Source of the DNA: Chloracidobacterium thermophilum B
GTDB taxonomy: Bacteria; Acidobacteriota; Blastocatellia; Chloracidobacteriales; Chloracidobacteriaceae
Direction: 5' to 3'
Assembly (NCBI RefSeq): GCF_000226295.1
Contig: NC_016024.1
Span: 1,533,501-1,597,500, forward strand
DNA length: 64,000 nt
Positions within the stretch are counted from its first letter, which is position 1. Each line of letters starts with the position of its first letter. The position numbers and the translations under genes were made by a program. Below the pieces are notes generated by a model. The model worked only from the letters and a program-made list of their open reading frames with translations, searched no databases and was not told the origin of the DNA. Positions 26,072 to 34,697 of this stretch are shown here, in pieces.

Positions 26072-27298
26072 TTATTGCCCATGGCTCCCCCCGGCAGCAG
26101 CGGCAAGGCGCTGTGTCGCGTGACCAGTGACGAAAGCCGCCCAAGCGTCCATCAGCTCCCTGCGCCGGGCAAACAGGTCGGAGCGTTGGTAGGCGGCTTC
26201 CGTGGCGTTGGTATTGGTGTGCGCCAGCGCCGCTTCCGCCACACTCGAAGCGTAGCCGTGTTCTTCCGCCCAGACGCGGAAGCTGGAACGGAAGCCGTGA
26301 ACGGTTGCACCCGGCGCAACGGTACGGAGCAGCTTCAGAAGCGTGGCTCCGCTCATGGTTCCTTTGGGCGCGCCGGGAAAGATCAGGCTGTCACTGCTCC
26401 ACGGCTGGACGGACATAAGCAGGTCAACGGCTACGGGAGAAAGCGGGATTTTGTGCGTGCGCCCGTTTTTCATCCGTTGCGCCGGGATTGTCCAAACCGC
26501 GTCGTTCAGGTCTATTTCCTGCCAGCTTGCGCCGCGCGCCTCATTCGAGCGTACGGCGGTAAGGATAATGAATTGCAGGCAGAGTGACGGTATCCCCGGT
26601 TTTTCACTCAGACAGGAGTACAGCGCCGGCACTTCCTTCCAGTCAGCAGCGGCAAAATGCACGACTGGACGAACCTTACGGGGTGACGGGAGCGCCAGTT
26701 CGAGTTTACCCTTCCACTGCGCCGGGTTGTCGCCTTTCTGCCGGAGTCCAATGACCGCCGCGTAGTCCAGTACAGCGGCAATCCGGTCCCTGACGTACTG
26801 CGCCGTTGATGGTTTCGTCGTCCATATCGGCTTCAGCACTGCCAGTACGTCGTTGGTTGTGACTTCGGCAGGCGCTTTATTCCCCAGCACCGGGAAGGCG
26901 TAGTCCCGGAGCGTCTGCGTCCATTGCCGTACTTTGTTTTTGGTTTTCCAGCCAGGGCGCTTGCTTTCGATAAGTTCCAGGGCGCACTCGGAGAAGGTTT
27001 TGTTTTTGCGCCGCCGCCGCTGGAGCAGTTCGTCGGGGGACTGCCCGTGAAACAGTGCCTTGCGCAATTCCGCCGCCACCTGGCGCGCTTCAGCAAGGCT
27101 GCGCACGTCCACAGCGCCGAGTCCACGCTCGAAAACCTTGCCGTCGCGTGCCCAGCGGAAAACCCACGATTTCGAGACGCGCCCGTTACGCGCCTGCACC
27201 CGCAGGTAAAGATTACCCCCGTCGGCGTAGGTTCCGGGTTTCCTGATAGTCTCAACCCGCCGCGCACTCAACCGCGCACTCAACCGCTGCCTGCCCAT
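26072..27298 (-). CDS. int: P4-type tyrosine site-specific integrase
   Basis: A 408-residue integrase. The N-terminal DUF4102 arm-binding domain covers residues 1-90 (GTYADGGNLYLRVQ; SWVFRWARDGKVFERGLG). A core-binding domain follows (~95-195), then the catalytic domain with R in LTAVRSNEARG near residue 252, HGFRSSFR near 335, a further H in LAHTNTNATEAAY, and the nucleophile tyrosine near 370. All catalytic residues are present. It integrates and excises the element. It lies at the end next to gltB, reads inward, and its upstream 250 bp hold candidate arm sites. The small frameshifted gene follows 20 bp after its stop. Confidence 0.95.
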   Translation of the reverse strand: MGRQRLSARLSARRVETIRKPGTYADGGNLYLRVQARNGRVSKSWVFRWARDGKVFERGLGAVDVRSLAEARQVAAELRKALFHGQSPDELLQRRRRKNKTFSECALELIESKRPGWKTKNKVRQWTQTLRDYAFPVLGNKAPAEVTTNDVLAVLKPIWTTKPSTAQYVRDRIAAVLDYAAVIGLRQKGDNPAQWKGKLELALPSPRKVRPVVHFAAADWKEVPALYSCLSEKPGIPSLCLQFIILTAVRSNEARGASWQEIDLNDAVWTIPAQRMKNGRTHKIPLSPVAVDLLMSVQPWSSDSLIFPGAPKGTMSGATLLKLLRTVAPGATVHGFRSSFRVWAEEHGYASSVAEAALAHTNTNATEAAYQRSDLFARRRELMDAWAAFVTGHATQRLAAAAGGSHGQ

Positions 27299-27549
27299 CG
27301 CCGCCCTCTGTTCCTGCTATGGTTCTTACTTTCAGTCATAGACTGCCATAGCTTTCAGTAGGCGGCAATAGACAGTGCATTGCGCAAAACGCCTGTTTTT
27401 ACAAGGCTTCTGTGGACAGTCTTGGACGGTAGTAGTCACCCGGAGCGACTTTTGCCATAGGTCATCACTGGGGCTTGGCACGCAGCCAGGAATGGGTGTC
27501 ACCCGGCCATGTTCATCCATAGCCGGGGCGACGGTGCAGGACACAGAAC
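27299..27549. promoter_or_regulatory. Integrase upstream region with candidate arm-type sites and right attachment repeat
   Basis: Four copies of CCATAG/CTATGG lie at 27317-27322 (inverted), 27346-27351, 27455-27460 and 27517-27522, and TTTCAGT occurs twice around 27330-27358. GCCTGTTTTTAC at 27391-27402 is the candidate right attachment repeat. No gene is seen. The region presumably contains the integrase promoter and recombination arm sites. Confidence 0.3.
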
Positions 27550-30500
27550 TTACGCTTCCTGCCGGCGGGGAAGATAGGCCACGAAGCGCGTGGAATGGGT
27601 TTCCCATCCTTCCAGCAGGTCCTGCACGGCGCGGCTTTCCGTTTCTACCATGAAATCCACAAGCAGCGCGTGCAGGGCCGTCAGTTCCTCCGGGGACAGG
27701 GCGGCCGCTTCCAGAAATGCCCGGTTGACGTGCGCCTCCGGCGCCCCGCCATAGACGTAGATTTTGCCGCCGGTCATGCCGGCGCCCAGATTTTTCGACG
27801 TTGGCCCCAGAATGACGACCAGCCCGCCCGTCATGTACTCACAGGCGTGCAGGCCCACGCCGTGCACGACGGCCGTGGCTCCGCTGTTGCGTACGGCAAA
27901 CCGGTCGCCGGCGAAACCGGCGACGTACAGCGTCCCGCCGGTTGCCCCGTACAGTGCCGCATTGCCAATAATGGCATTCGTTTCAACGTCGCTGCGCAGG
28001 GAGTCCCGCCAGCGCGGATGGGGACGGATGACAATTTTCCCGCCGCTCATCCCCTTGCCCACGGAATCGTTGGCTTCACCCTGCAAACCCAGACGCAGGC
28101 CATCAGTCAGAAACACCCCAAAGCCCTGTCCGGCGCTGCCGGTAAAGCGCAGCGTGATGGGCGGCGGCGGAAACACCCGTTGGGGAGCCGACGCGGACGG
28201 ACCTTCAGCCACCGGAAACTGCCGTGCATGCGCCTCTGCGGCCAGCCAGCCCGCCAGCGTAGCCGGTACGGCGCGGTCGCGGGTCGTGATCGGGTAGTCG
28301 AAAGCAGACACCGGCGGAGATGCGCCCAACCCGGCGCGCACGTCATCAAGAATCCGCTGGTTGAGTGCCCCCACCTGAAACGGCGCACGTGGTACAGGCA
28401 GCGGCAATGGCAGCGGGGGCGTCAGGAAAAAGGACAGGTCCAGGCGGCGCTCTGCCACGCGGTCAACATGACGCGGGTGCGGCATGAGAAGGTCAGTCCG
28501 CCCGACAGCCGCATTCAACGTCGGAATTCCGGCGCGGGACAGCCATTGACGCGCGTCATCGGCAATAGCCTCGAACAGGCGCACCACATGTTCGGGCTGA
28601 CCCGTGTATTTGGCCTTGCGCCGTGGGTCATGGGTGGCAATTCCAGCCGGGCACTGGTTGGTCTCGCAGATGCGCGCCATGATGCACCCCTGGGCGACCA
28701 GCGCCAGCTTGCCGAAATCAAATTCCTCAGCCCCCAGAATCGCCGCCAGGACGACATCCAGCCCGCTGGACAACCCCCCGTCCACCCGCAGGGTCACAGC
28801 TCCGCGCAATCCTTCTTCACAGAGCGCGCGATGGACTTCAACAAGTCCGATTTCCCACGGCAACCCGGCATGGGCCATGGAAATGAGTCCGGCTGCGCCT
28901 GTTCCGCCATCGCCGCCCGCAATGTGAATGATGTCGGCCCCGGCCTTGGCCACGCCCACGGCAATCGTGCCGATGTTGTTTCCGGCAACGAGCTTGACGC
29001 TGACCCGCGCGCCCGGATGCAGGTTTTTGAGTTCCTCGATGAGTTGTTTGAGGTCTTCGATGCTGTAGATGTCATGCATCGGCGGCGGCGAAATCAAATC
29101 TATGCCGGGCGTGGCGTACCGCGCCCGGGCAATTTCGGGCGTGACCTTGTGCCGCATCAGTTGGCCGCCTTCGCCGGGCTTGGCCCCCTGGGCCATTTTG
29201 ATCTGGATTTCGCGCCCCGTTACCAGGTAGCGCGCGGTCACACCAAACCGCGCCGAACCAATCTGTTTGGTGCTGGCCGTCAGGCCAGCCGTGAAGTAGT
29301 AGGGATTCTCTCCCCCTTCCCCACTGTTGCTGCGCCCACCAAGCTGCTGCATCGCCAGAATCAAGTCGCGCTGCGACTCAGCGCTGATGGCGCCGAAGGA
29401 CATTCCGCCCGTGCCGAACGTCCGCACGATTTCCTGCCGGGACTGAACCTGCTCCAGGGGGAGTGGCGCGCCGACGGAACGAATCGTAAGCAGATGCCGT
29501 GGACTCACCGGCTCGTGATGGGTCCCGGAAGCCAGGTAGGCAGCATACCGCTCCGGCGAGGGATCACGGACGAAAGCATGCACCAGCCGCGCCCGCGCCG
29601 TTGTCATGGCGTGCTGCTCGCCCTGCCGGCCCTGAGTGTCTTCCTTGAACCGGAAGTGGCGCGGCAGCACGCGCCAATCCAGCGTTTCCGCCGCTGTACA
29701 CCAATCGGCATGCTGGGCAAGCTGCTGACGGGCGAGGTCCTCCAGTTCGAGGCCGCCCAGGCGGCTGTCCTTGCCCGGAAAGAACTCCGCGAGCAGCCGC
29801 GCCCCCAGCCCGACCGGGGTAAAAAGCTGGGCATTCTGATAGCTGGCCAAAACAGAAATGCCCATCTTGGCCATGATTTTGAGCACGCCACCGGTCAAAG
29901 CCTGAATAAGCTGCTGTTCCCGCCGGTCAGCGTCGAGGTCGTCCAGTTTGGGATGCTGACCAAAGCGCGCCCAGTCGAGCGCCACACAGGGACACACCGC
30001 TGCCGCTCCAAAGCCAATCAGCGCAGCGACGTGGTGCGCCGTGCGAACCTCGCCCGTCTCAATGACCAGGGACGTATCGAGCAACATCCCGGCTTCGTTG
30101 AGGCCGTTGACGATGGCGCGCAACGCCAGCAGGCTCGGTATTGGAACCCGCTGCGGACTGATGCCCCGGTCGCTGACGATGAGCACCGAAGCGCCATGCT
30201 CGGTCAGGTTCAAGGCCTGCCGCTGGAGTTCGGCCAGCGCCGTTCGCAGCCCCTCCACGCCATCCGACCGGGCAAAGGTAGCGTCCAGCTCGGCAATGTG
30301 TACGCCCAGCCGGGTCGTCCCCAGCCCTGTCCGCAGTGCCGCCATCCCGGAAAGCGAAAGTACGGGACCGGAAAGCTCGATGGCGGGCGGCGGCGGCACC
30401 AGCGTCTTGGGCGCAAAGATGTTGGGCTTGGCGCCAAGGTGAACCGTCGTGTTCATCACCAGAGCTTCTCGCAGGTAGTCCACCGGCGGATTCGTCACCT

Positions 30501-31998
30501 GGGCAAAATCCTGATAAAAAAAGTCAAACAGCGGACGTGGAATATCGGACAACACGGCCAGACGCGCCGTGTCGCCCATGGAGCCGAGCGGTTCCTTGCC
30601 CGTCGCGGCCATAGGGGCCAGAAATGTCTGCACGTCGTCGTAGGTGTAACCAAAAGCCCGCGCCAGATGGCTGAACTGTGCCGCCGTTGGAGCCGGCATT
30701 GGCGGCAGAGAGCGAGTACGTGGGTCAAAGACCGCGCCGGAAGCCAGCGCCGGCGTGCGCGGCTCGATAAAGGTCACACTGCCGGAACGCAAGTCCACCA
30801 CCACGCCTGTTCCGGCATGCAGCGCGCCTTTGGCACGCACCTGCCCCTCATCCACAGCAAAAGCCCCAGCTTCGGAGGCCAGATAAAAAGCATCGTTGGT
30901 TTCTGTCCAGCGGCCGGGACGAAAGCCGTTGCGGTCCAGGCGTGCGCCCACAACCTGTCCGTCAGCAAAGGCGACGATGGCAGGGCCATCCCAGGGTTCG
31001 AGCGCCCTTCCCCAGAAAGTGTGATAGGCGTCACTTTCGGCCGGCGGCATGACGATGGCCAGCGCCTCGGCCAGACTCAGAACGCCGCTCCGGTAGCGCA
31101 GCGCCTCGACCATTTCGTTGAGACTGCCGGTGTCGCTGATGTTTCCGTGCGTCAGCAGTTCGCCAGCTTCGAGGCCGAGTGACCGTTCCCGCGAGTAGGC
31201 CCAGGCCCGATTTCCGGCAATCGTGTTGATTTCGCCGTTGTGGGCAATGAGTCGGAAGGGCTGTGCGCGGTCCCAGGCCGTCCGGGTGTTGGTGCTGAAG
31301 CGCCGGTGAAAGAGCGCGAACCGGGAAACAAAGGTTGGGTGCTGCAGATCGAGATAGAAGCGGTCAAGGTCGCCCGCGCGCACGAGCGCCTTGTAAACAA
31401 TGGTTGTTGGCGAAAGGGAGGCAAAAAAACAGCTCGTGTCCAGCCCCTGCTTGCGCCAGCGTTTGCGGGTCATCTGCTTGGCGGCATAGAGCAGGCGCTC
31501 GAAGGCGGTCAGCGTCCGGGACTGCGGTGGGCGTTTGATGACGGCCTGTTTCAGCGTCGGGAGCAGTTGCCGGGCAATGGGCCCCAGCACGGTCGGATTG
31601 GTGGGGACATCCCGACTCTCCAGTACGTGCAGGTCATGAAAGTCAAAGGTCTCAGCCAGGATGTCAAAAGCGTGGGCGCTGCGCGCTGGCTCTGCCGGCA
31701 GAAAGAGAAAGGCAACGGCAATGCTTTCCGGCGGATAGCCAAAAAGGGCGTAGGGCAGGTCGGTCAGCAGGCCTGCGCCATCGCTGGTGCGTCCGTCCGC
31801 AGCGCAGGCGCCCCGGTGCTCGACACAGCGCAGGGCGTGCAGCGCCGCCTCCACCACGCCCCGCTCGGGCACACCACGCCGCGACGCGATAAAACCGACC
31901 CCACAACTCGACTTTTCCAGGCGCATACGGACAAAACCCGGCCGGCCATCCGCAGGAAAACCTCCACCCGGATGTCCGGCCCAACGGTGATATGGCAC
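27550..31998 (-). CDS. gltB: Glutamate synthase, large (alpha) subunit
   Basis: This enzyme of up to 1482 residues makes two glutamates from glutamine and 2-oxoglutarate. The class II amidotransferase domain begins at CGVGFIASRRG, where the cysteine becomes the N-terminal nucleophile after removal of a short propeptide. A central domain follows, then the FMN-binding synthase domain with the 3Fe-4S cysteines in CIMARICETNQCPAG, and a C-terminal GXGXG helix domain. A start at ATG 31923 (MRLEKSSCGVGF) would give a very short propeptide; the longer start at 31998 gives ~31 residues, closer to known cases. The small subunit gltD is not in the window. The 3' end abuts the integrated element. Confidence 0.96.
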   Translation of the reverse strand: MPYHRWAGHPGGGFPADGRPGFVRMRLEKSSCGVGFIASRRGVPERGVVEAALHALRCVEHRGACAADGRTSDGAGLLTDLPYALFGYPPESIAVAFLFLPAEPARSAHAFDILAETFDFHDLHVLESRDVPTNPTVLGPIARQLLPTLKQAVIKRPPQSRTLTAFERLLYAAKQMTRKRWRKQGLDTSCFFASLSPTTIVYKALVRAGDLDRFYLDLQHPTFVSRFALFHRRFSTNTRTAWDRAQPFRLIAHNGEINTIAGNRAWAYSRERSLGLEAGELLTHGNISDTGSLNEMVEALRYRSGVLSLAEALAIVMPPAESDAYHTFWGRALEPWDGPAIVAFADGQVVGARLDRNGFRPGRWTETNDAFYLASEAGAFAVDEGQVRAKGALHAGTGVVVDLRSGSVTFIEPRTPALASGAVFDPRTRSLPPMPAPTAAQFSHLARAFGYTYDDVQTFLAPMAATGKEPLGSMGDTARLAVLSDIPRPLFDFFYQDFAQVTNPPVDYLREALVMNTTVHLGAKPNIFAPKTLVPPPPAIELSGPVLSLSGMAALRTGLGTTRLGVHIAELDATFARSDGVEGLRTALAELQRQALNLTEHGASVLIVSDRGISPQRVPIPSLLALRAIVNGLNEAGMLLDTSLVIETGEVRTAHHVAALIGFGAAAVCPCVALDWARFGQHPKLDDLDADRREQQLIQALTGGVLKIMAKMGISVLASYQNAQLFTPVGLGARLLAEFFPGKDSRLGGLELEDLARQQLAQHADWCTAAETLDWRVLPRHFRFKEDTQGRQGEQHAMTTARARLVHAFVRDPSPERYAAYLASGTHHEPVSPRHLLTIRSVGAPLPLEQVQSRQEIVRTFGTGGMSFGAISAESQRDLILAMQQLGGRSNSGEGGENPYYFTAGLTASTKQIGSARFGVTARYLVTGREIQIKMAQGAKPGEGGQLMRHKVTPEIARARYATPGIDLISPPPMHDIYSIEDLKQLIEELKNLHPGARVSVKLVAGNNIGTIAVGVAKAGADIIHIAGGDGGTGAAGLISMAHAGLPWEIGLVEVHRALCEEGLRGAVTLRVDGGLSSGLDVVLAAILGAEEFDFGKLALVAQGCIMARICETNQCPAGIATHDPRRKAKYTGQPEHVVRLFEAIADDARQWLSRAGIPTLNAAVGRTDLLMPHPRHVDRVAERRLDLSFFLTPPLPLPLPVPRAPFQVGALNQRILDDVRAGLGASPPVSAFDYPITTRDRAVPATLAGWLAAEAHARQFPVAEGPSASAPQRVFPPPPITLRFTGSAGQGFGVFLTDGLRLGLQGEANDSVGKGMSGGKIVIRPHPRWRDSLRSDVETNAIIGNAALYGATGGTLYVAGFAGDRFAVRNSGATAVVHGVGLHACEYMTGGLVVILGPTSKNLGAGMTGGKIYVYGGAPEAHVNRAFLEAAALSPEELTALHALLVDFMVETESRAVQDLLEGWETHSTRFVAYLPRRQEA

Positions 31999-32142
31999 GC
32001 CTGCGCTAGCAGGTCACGGCAGCCGTTTTGGGGGACACCTGCCCATGATAGCCGCAAAACCAACAGTTTCACGGGCCCTCCACGGGCCGCTCAAGGCACC
32101 GGCCCTGCGGCAGGGTTCTGCACCTTGTGAGCCGCAGCAACC

Positions 32143-33159
32143 TCAACCGAATGTCTGGCCGACGGCAAAAAGCCCCACGGCAAAATAACCCTGCTCATCC
32201 TGCCACACCATCTGGCGTGTCCAACCGGTGCGTGCGGCCATCTGCTCAAAGTCAGCCAGATCGTACTTGTAAGAATCTTCCGTATGAATGGTCTCACCGG
32301 CGGCAAACGGGATGGCCGTTTCTCCGATGTGAACCGTCTGTGCCTGTCGGCTGACCAAGTGCATCTCAACCCGTCCGTGAGCTGGGTCATAAAAGGCGCG
32401 GTGCTCAAACAAACGCAGGTCGAAATCCGCGCCCAACTCAGTGTTGATCCGCTGAAGCAGGTTGAGGTTGAACGCCGCTGTCACCCCCTGCCCGTCGTTG
32501 TACGCTGCATCAATCACCGTGGGGTCTTTCTTCAGGTCCACACCGATGAGCAGCAGTCCGCCGGGCCGCGCCACTTCTGCCGCATGGCGTAAGAACATCT
32601 CGGCTTCCGGTGGAGTAAAGTTGCCGATGGTCGAACCGGGAAAGAACACCACCCGCCGCCGATAGAAAAATTCCTCAAAGTCCGGGAACTCCATTTCGCG
32701 GGTGTAATCGGCACACACCGGCGTCACCCGCAGACACGGATAGGCCTGGGCCAGTTCCGTGGCGGCGGCCAACAGGTGTTCTTTGGAAATATCCACCGGC
32801 ACATAGGCCGCCAGGCTCGGCAGGTGGTCGAGCAGAATACGGGTCTTGCGGCCGCTTCCGCTGCCGTACTCAATCAGCAGCGCCTCTTCACCGATGAACC
32901 GGGCCATTTCGGCTGCATGGCGTTCCAGCAGGCCCGTCTCGACACGGGTCAGGTAATACTCCTCCAGTTGACAGATTTCATCGAACAGCTCCGAGCCGCG
33001 CCGGTCATAGAAGAATTTGGGCGGCAGGGACTTGGGAGTACGCAGCAATCCGGCCAGCACTTCTTCCCGAAAGTCTGCTGGCGTCGGGTGCAGGTCGTGG
33101 AAAGAGACGATGTAACCGTAGGACGGGCGCGCCGCTTGGCCAGGTTGGGGATGACTCAT
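32143..33159 (-). CDS. egtD: L-histidine N-alpha-methyltransferase (ergothioneine pathway)
   Basis: A 338-residue SAM-dependent enzyme that trimethylates histidine to hercynine, the first step of ergothioneine synthesis. Family motifs are LPPKFFYDRRGSELFDEIC near residue 48, YYLTRVETGLLE, LIEYGSGSGRKTRILL (SAM-binding) near residue 93, VPVDISKEHL, and FFPGSTIGNF. The C-terminal half carries the histidine-binding lid (EDSYKYDL). The open frame extends upstream inside egtB, but the ATG at 33159 overlaps the egtB stop in an ATGA, making this the start and coupling the two genes. Confidence 0.95.
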   Translation of the reverse strand: MSHPQPGQAARPSYGYIVSFHDLHPTPADFREEVLAGLLRTPKSLPPKFFYDRRGSELFDEICQLEEYYLTRVETGLLERHAAEMARFIGEEALLIEYGSGSGRKTRILLDHLPSLAAYVPVDISKEHLLAAATELAQAYPCLRVTPVCADYTREMEFPDFEEFFYRRRVVFFPGSTIGNFTPPEAEMFLRHAAEVARPGGLLLIGVDLKKDPTVIDAAYNDGQGVTAAFNLNLLQRINTELGADFDLRLFEHRAFYDPAHGRVEMHLVSRQAQTVHIGETAIPFAAGETIHTEDSYKYDLADFEQMAARTGWTRQMVWQDEQGYFAVGLFAVGQTFG

Positions 33160-34460
33160 GACATATCCTCCGCCAGCCGAACACCAGTGAACTGCCACCG
33201 CGCATCCGGCGGAAAAAAGTTTCGGTAGGTGGAGCGGATGTGGGTCAGCGATGTGGCGCAGGAACCGCCACGCAACACCATCTGGTTGCACATAAACTTG
33301 CCATTGTACTCACCCAGTGCGCCGGACACAGGCCGAAATCCTGGATACCCCACGTACGGGCTGGCTGTCCACACCCACACATCACCGTAGAACGCGGCCG
33401 AGACCGAAACAGGCCGTGGATGCAGCACGCCGGATTCGTAAAAGTTACCTGTCACCGGCAGGCGGGCGGCAACGACTTCCCATTCGGCTTCTGTCGGCAG
33501 GCGCTTTCCAGCCCAGCGTGCATAGGCGTCGGCCTCGTAAAAACTGATGTGGCAGACAGGTTCATACGGGGCGACGGGCTGCACCCCATGCAGGGTCAGG
33601 GTCTCCCACGTGCCGTCGGCCGCCTGCCGCCAGTACAATGGCGCTTCCCAACCGCGCGCCGTCACTGCTGCCCAACCGTCCGACAGCCACAACTCCGGCC
33701 GCCTGTAGCCGCCGTCGGCCATGAAGGCCAGAAATTCGCCGTTGGTTACGGGCCGGGCGGCAATCCGGCAGGGACGCAGCAGCACGTCGTGGCGCGGCCC
33801 TTCGTTGTCAAAGGCAAATCCGCGGCCGGCATGGCCGATGGCATAGCGGCCGCCCTCCACAATGTGCCAGTCACCGGTGGGTGACAACTGCTCCACTGGC
33901 GACGGCAGAGGCTGCGGCTGCGGCCGGTACACCGGGTCAAGCGGATTTGTGGCAAGGATGGCTTTGATGTCCGTCAGCAAAAGCTCCTGGTGCTGCTGCT
34001 CGTGGTGTAGGCCCAACTCCAGAATGGGTTGGAGAGCCGCCCAGGTGCGCGTGTCGCTGTGGGCGATGAACCGCTCGACAGCAGCATCCACGTGCGCGCG
34101 GTAGGCATAGACCTCGCTTACCGTCGGGCGCGTCAGCAGCCCACGCTGCGGTCGCGGATGCCGCGCCCCAACCGCTTCGTAGTACGAGTTGAAAATGTAG
34201 TCGTAGCGCGGATGAAAGGGCCGGTAATCCGCCAGGCCGGATTTGAGGATGAAGGTCTCGAAAAACCAGCTCGTGTGGCCCAGATGCCACTTTGGCGGAC
34301 TGACATCCGGCATTGGCTGCACGACGTAGTCTTCCGTCTCCAATGGCTGGCAGATGGCTTCGGAAACGGCGCGCACCGCCCGGTAGTGCCGCTGCCAGGC
34401 TTTCCGGTCAGACACTTCTCCAGACTGGATTGGTTCGGGATGGCTACGGGCCGCTTCCAT
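33156..34460 (-). CDS. egtB: Ergothioneine biosynthesis sulfoxide synthase EgtB
   Basis: A 434-residue nonheme iron enzyme that joins hercynine to a thiol with O2. The N-terminal DinB-like domain has WHLGHTSWFFETF near residue 57 and the iron ligands HxxxHxE in HHEQQHQELLL near residue 152. The C-terminal FGE-sulfatase domain (residues ~200-434) ends with MVLRGGSCATSLTHIRSTYRNFF. The pathway gene egtA (gamma-glutamylcysteine) and the EgtC amidase are not adjacent. This fits a type II EgtB using cysteine directly, as I recall reported for the Chloracidobacterium thermophilum enzyme; substrate choice here is inference. It is first in the egtB-egtD unit. Confidence 0.94.
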   Translation of the reverse strand: MEAARSHPEPIQSGEVSDRKAWQRHYRAVRAVSEAICQPLETEDYVVQPMPDVSPPKWHLGHTSWFFETFILKSGLADYRPFHPRYDYIFNSYYEAVGARHPRPQRGLLTRPTVSEVYAYRAHVDAAVERFIAHSDTRTWAALQPILELGLHHEQQHQELLLTDIKAILATNPLDPVYRPQPQPLPSPVEQLSPTGDWHIVEGGRYAIGHAGRGFAFDNEGPRHDVLLRPCRIAARPVTNGEFLAFMADGGYRRPELWLSDGWAAVTARGWEAPLYWRQAADGTWETLTLHGVQPVAPYEPVCHISFYEADAYARWAGKRLPTEAEWEVVAARLPVTGNFYESGVLHPRPVSVSAAFYGDVWVWTASPYVGYPGFRPVSGALGEYNGKFMCNQMVLRGGSCATSLTHIRSTYRNFFPPDARWQFTGVRLAEDMS

Positions 34461-34697
34461 GACGGACGTTCCAGAACAAGTTGCCGTTTGAATGGGGTGC
34501 CTTTGGCTACCTTAGCATTGTGTCGCAGACGATGAAACCCGCCCGGACTCGATGACCGGGCACGATGCCTGATCTCCGGGAGTTACCCGGCTGGCAGCCG
34601 GATGCAAATTGTTGCTGACATGGAGCCGCGGCAAGGCTTACTTTTCCGGTCAACCTGCCGTGCTCTCCATCCCGTATCGGTTTGAAGTCTGACCGCC

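Larger units (their letters stand above)
18338..27402. mobile_element. Integrated phage-satellite-like element (~9 kb)
   Basis: Between yajQ and gltB lie a P4-type integrase, a small frameshifted gene, an AlpA-like regulator, a RepA-like ATPase, a toprim/DUF927 primase-helicase, an unknown protein, a TerS-like protein, an iteron-bearing AT-rich block and a small hypothetical gene. All are on the minus strand. No structural phage, conjugation or plasmid partition genes are present. The combination integrase, AlpA, primase/helicase, TerS and origin is typical of phage satellites such as P4 and PICIs. The limits given are those of a weak 12-bp direct repeat (11/12) at 18338-18349 and 27391-27402; the true ends could differ by some tens of bases. 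No tRNA is at either end. Confidence 0.7.

Noticed and set aside
27595-31182. 1195-codon open frame on the + strand opposite gltB
   Set aside because: It lies wholly antisense to gltB, which has full family motifs. Its translation is Arg/Gln/His-rich without any domain. Long antisense frames are expected in GC-rich genes.
33160-33291. N-terminal extension of egtD
   Set aside because: It lies inside egtB in another frame. The ATGA overlap at 33156-33159 gives a better start, and family homology begins after it.
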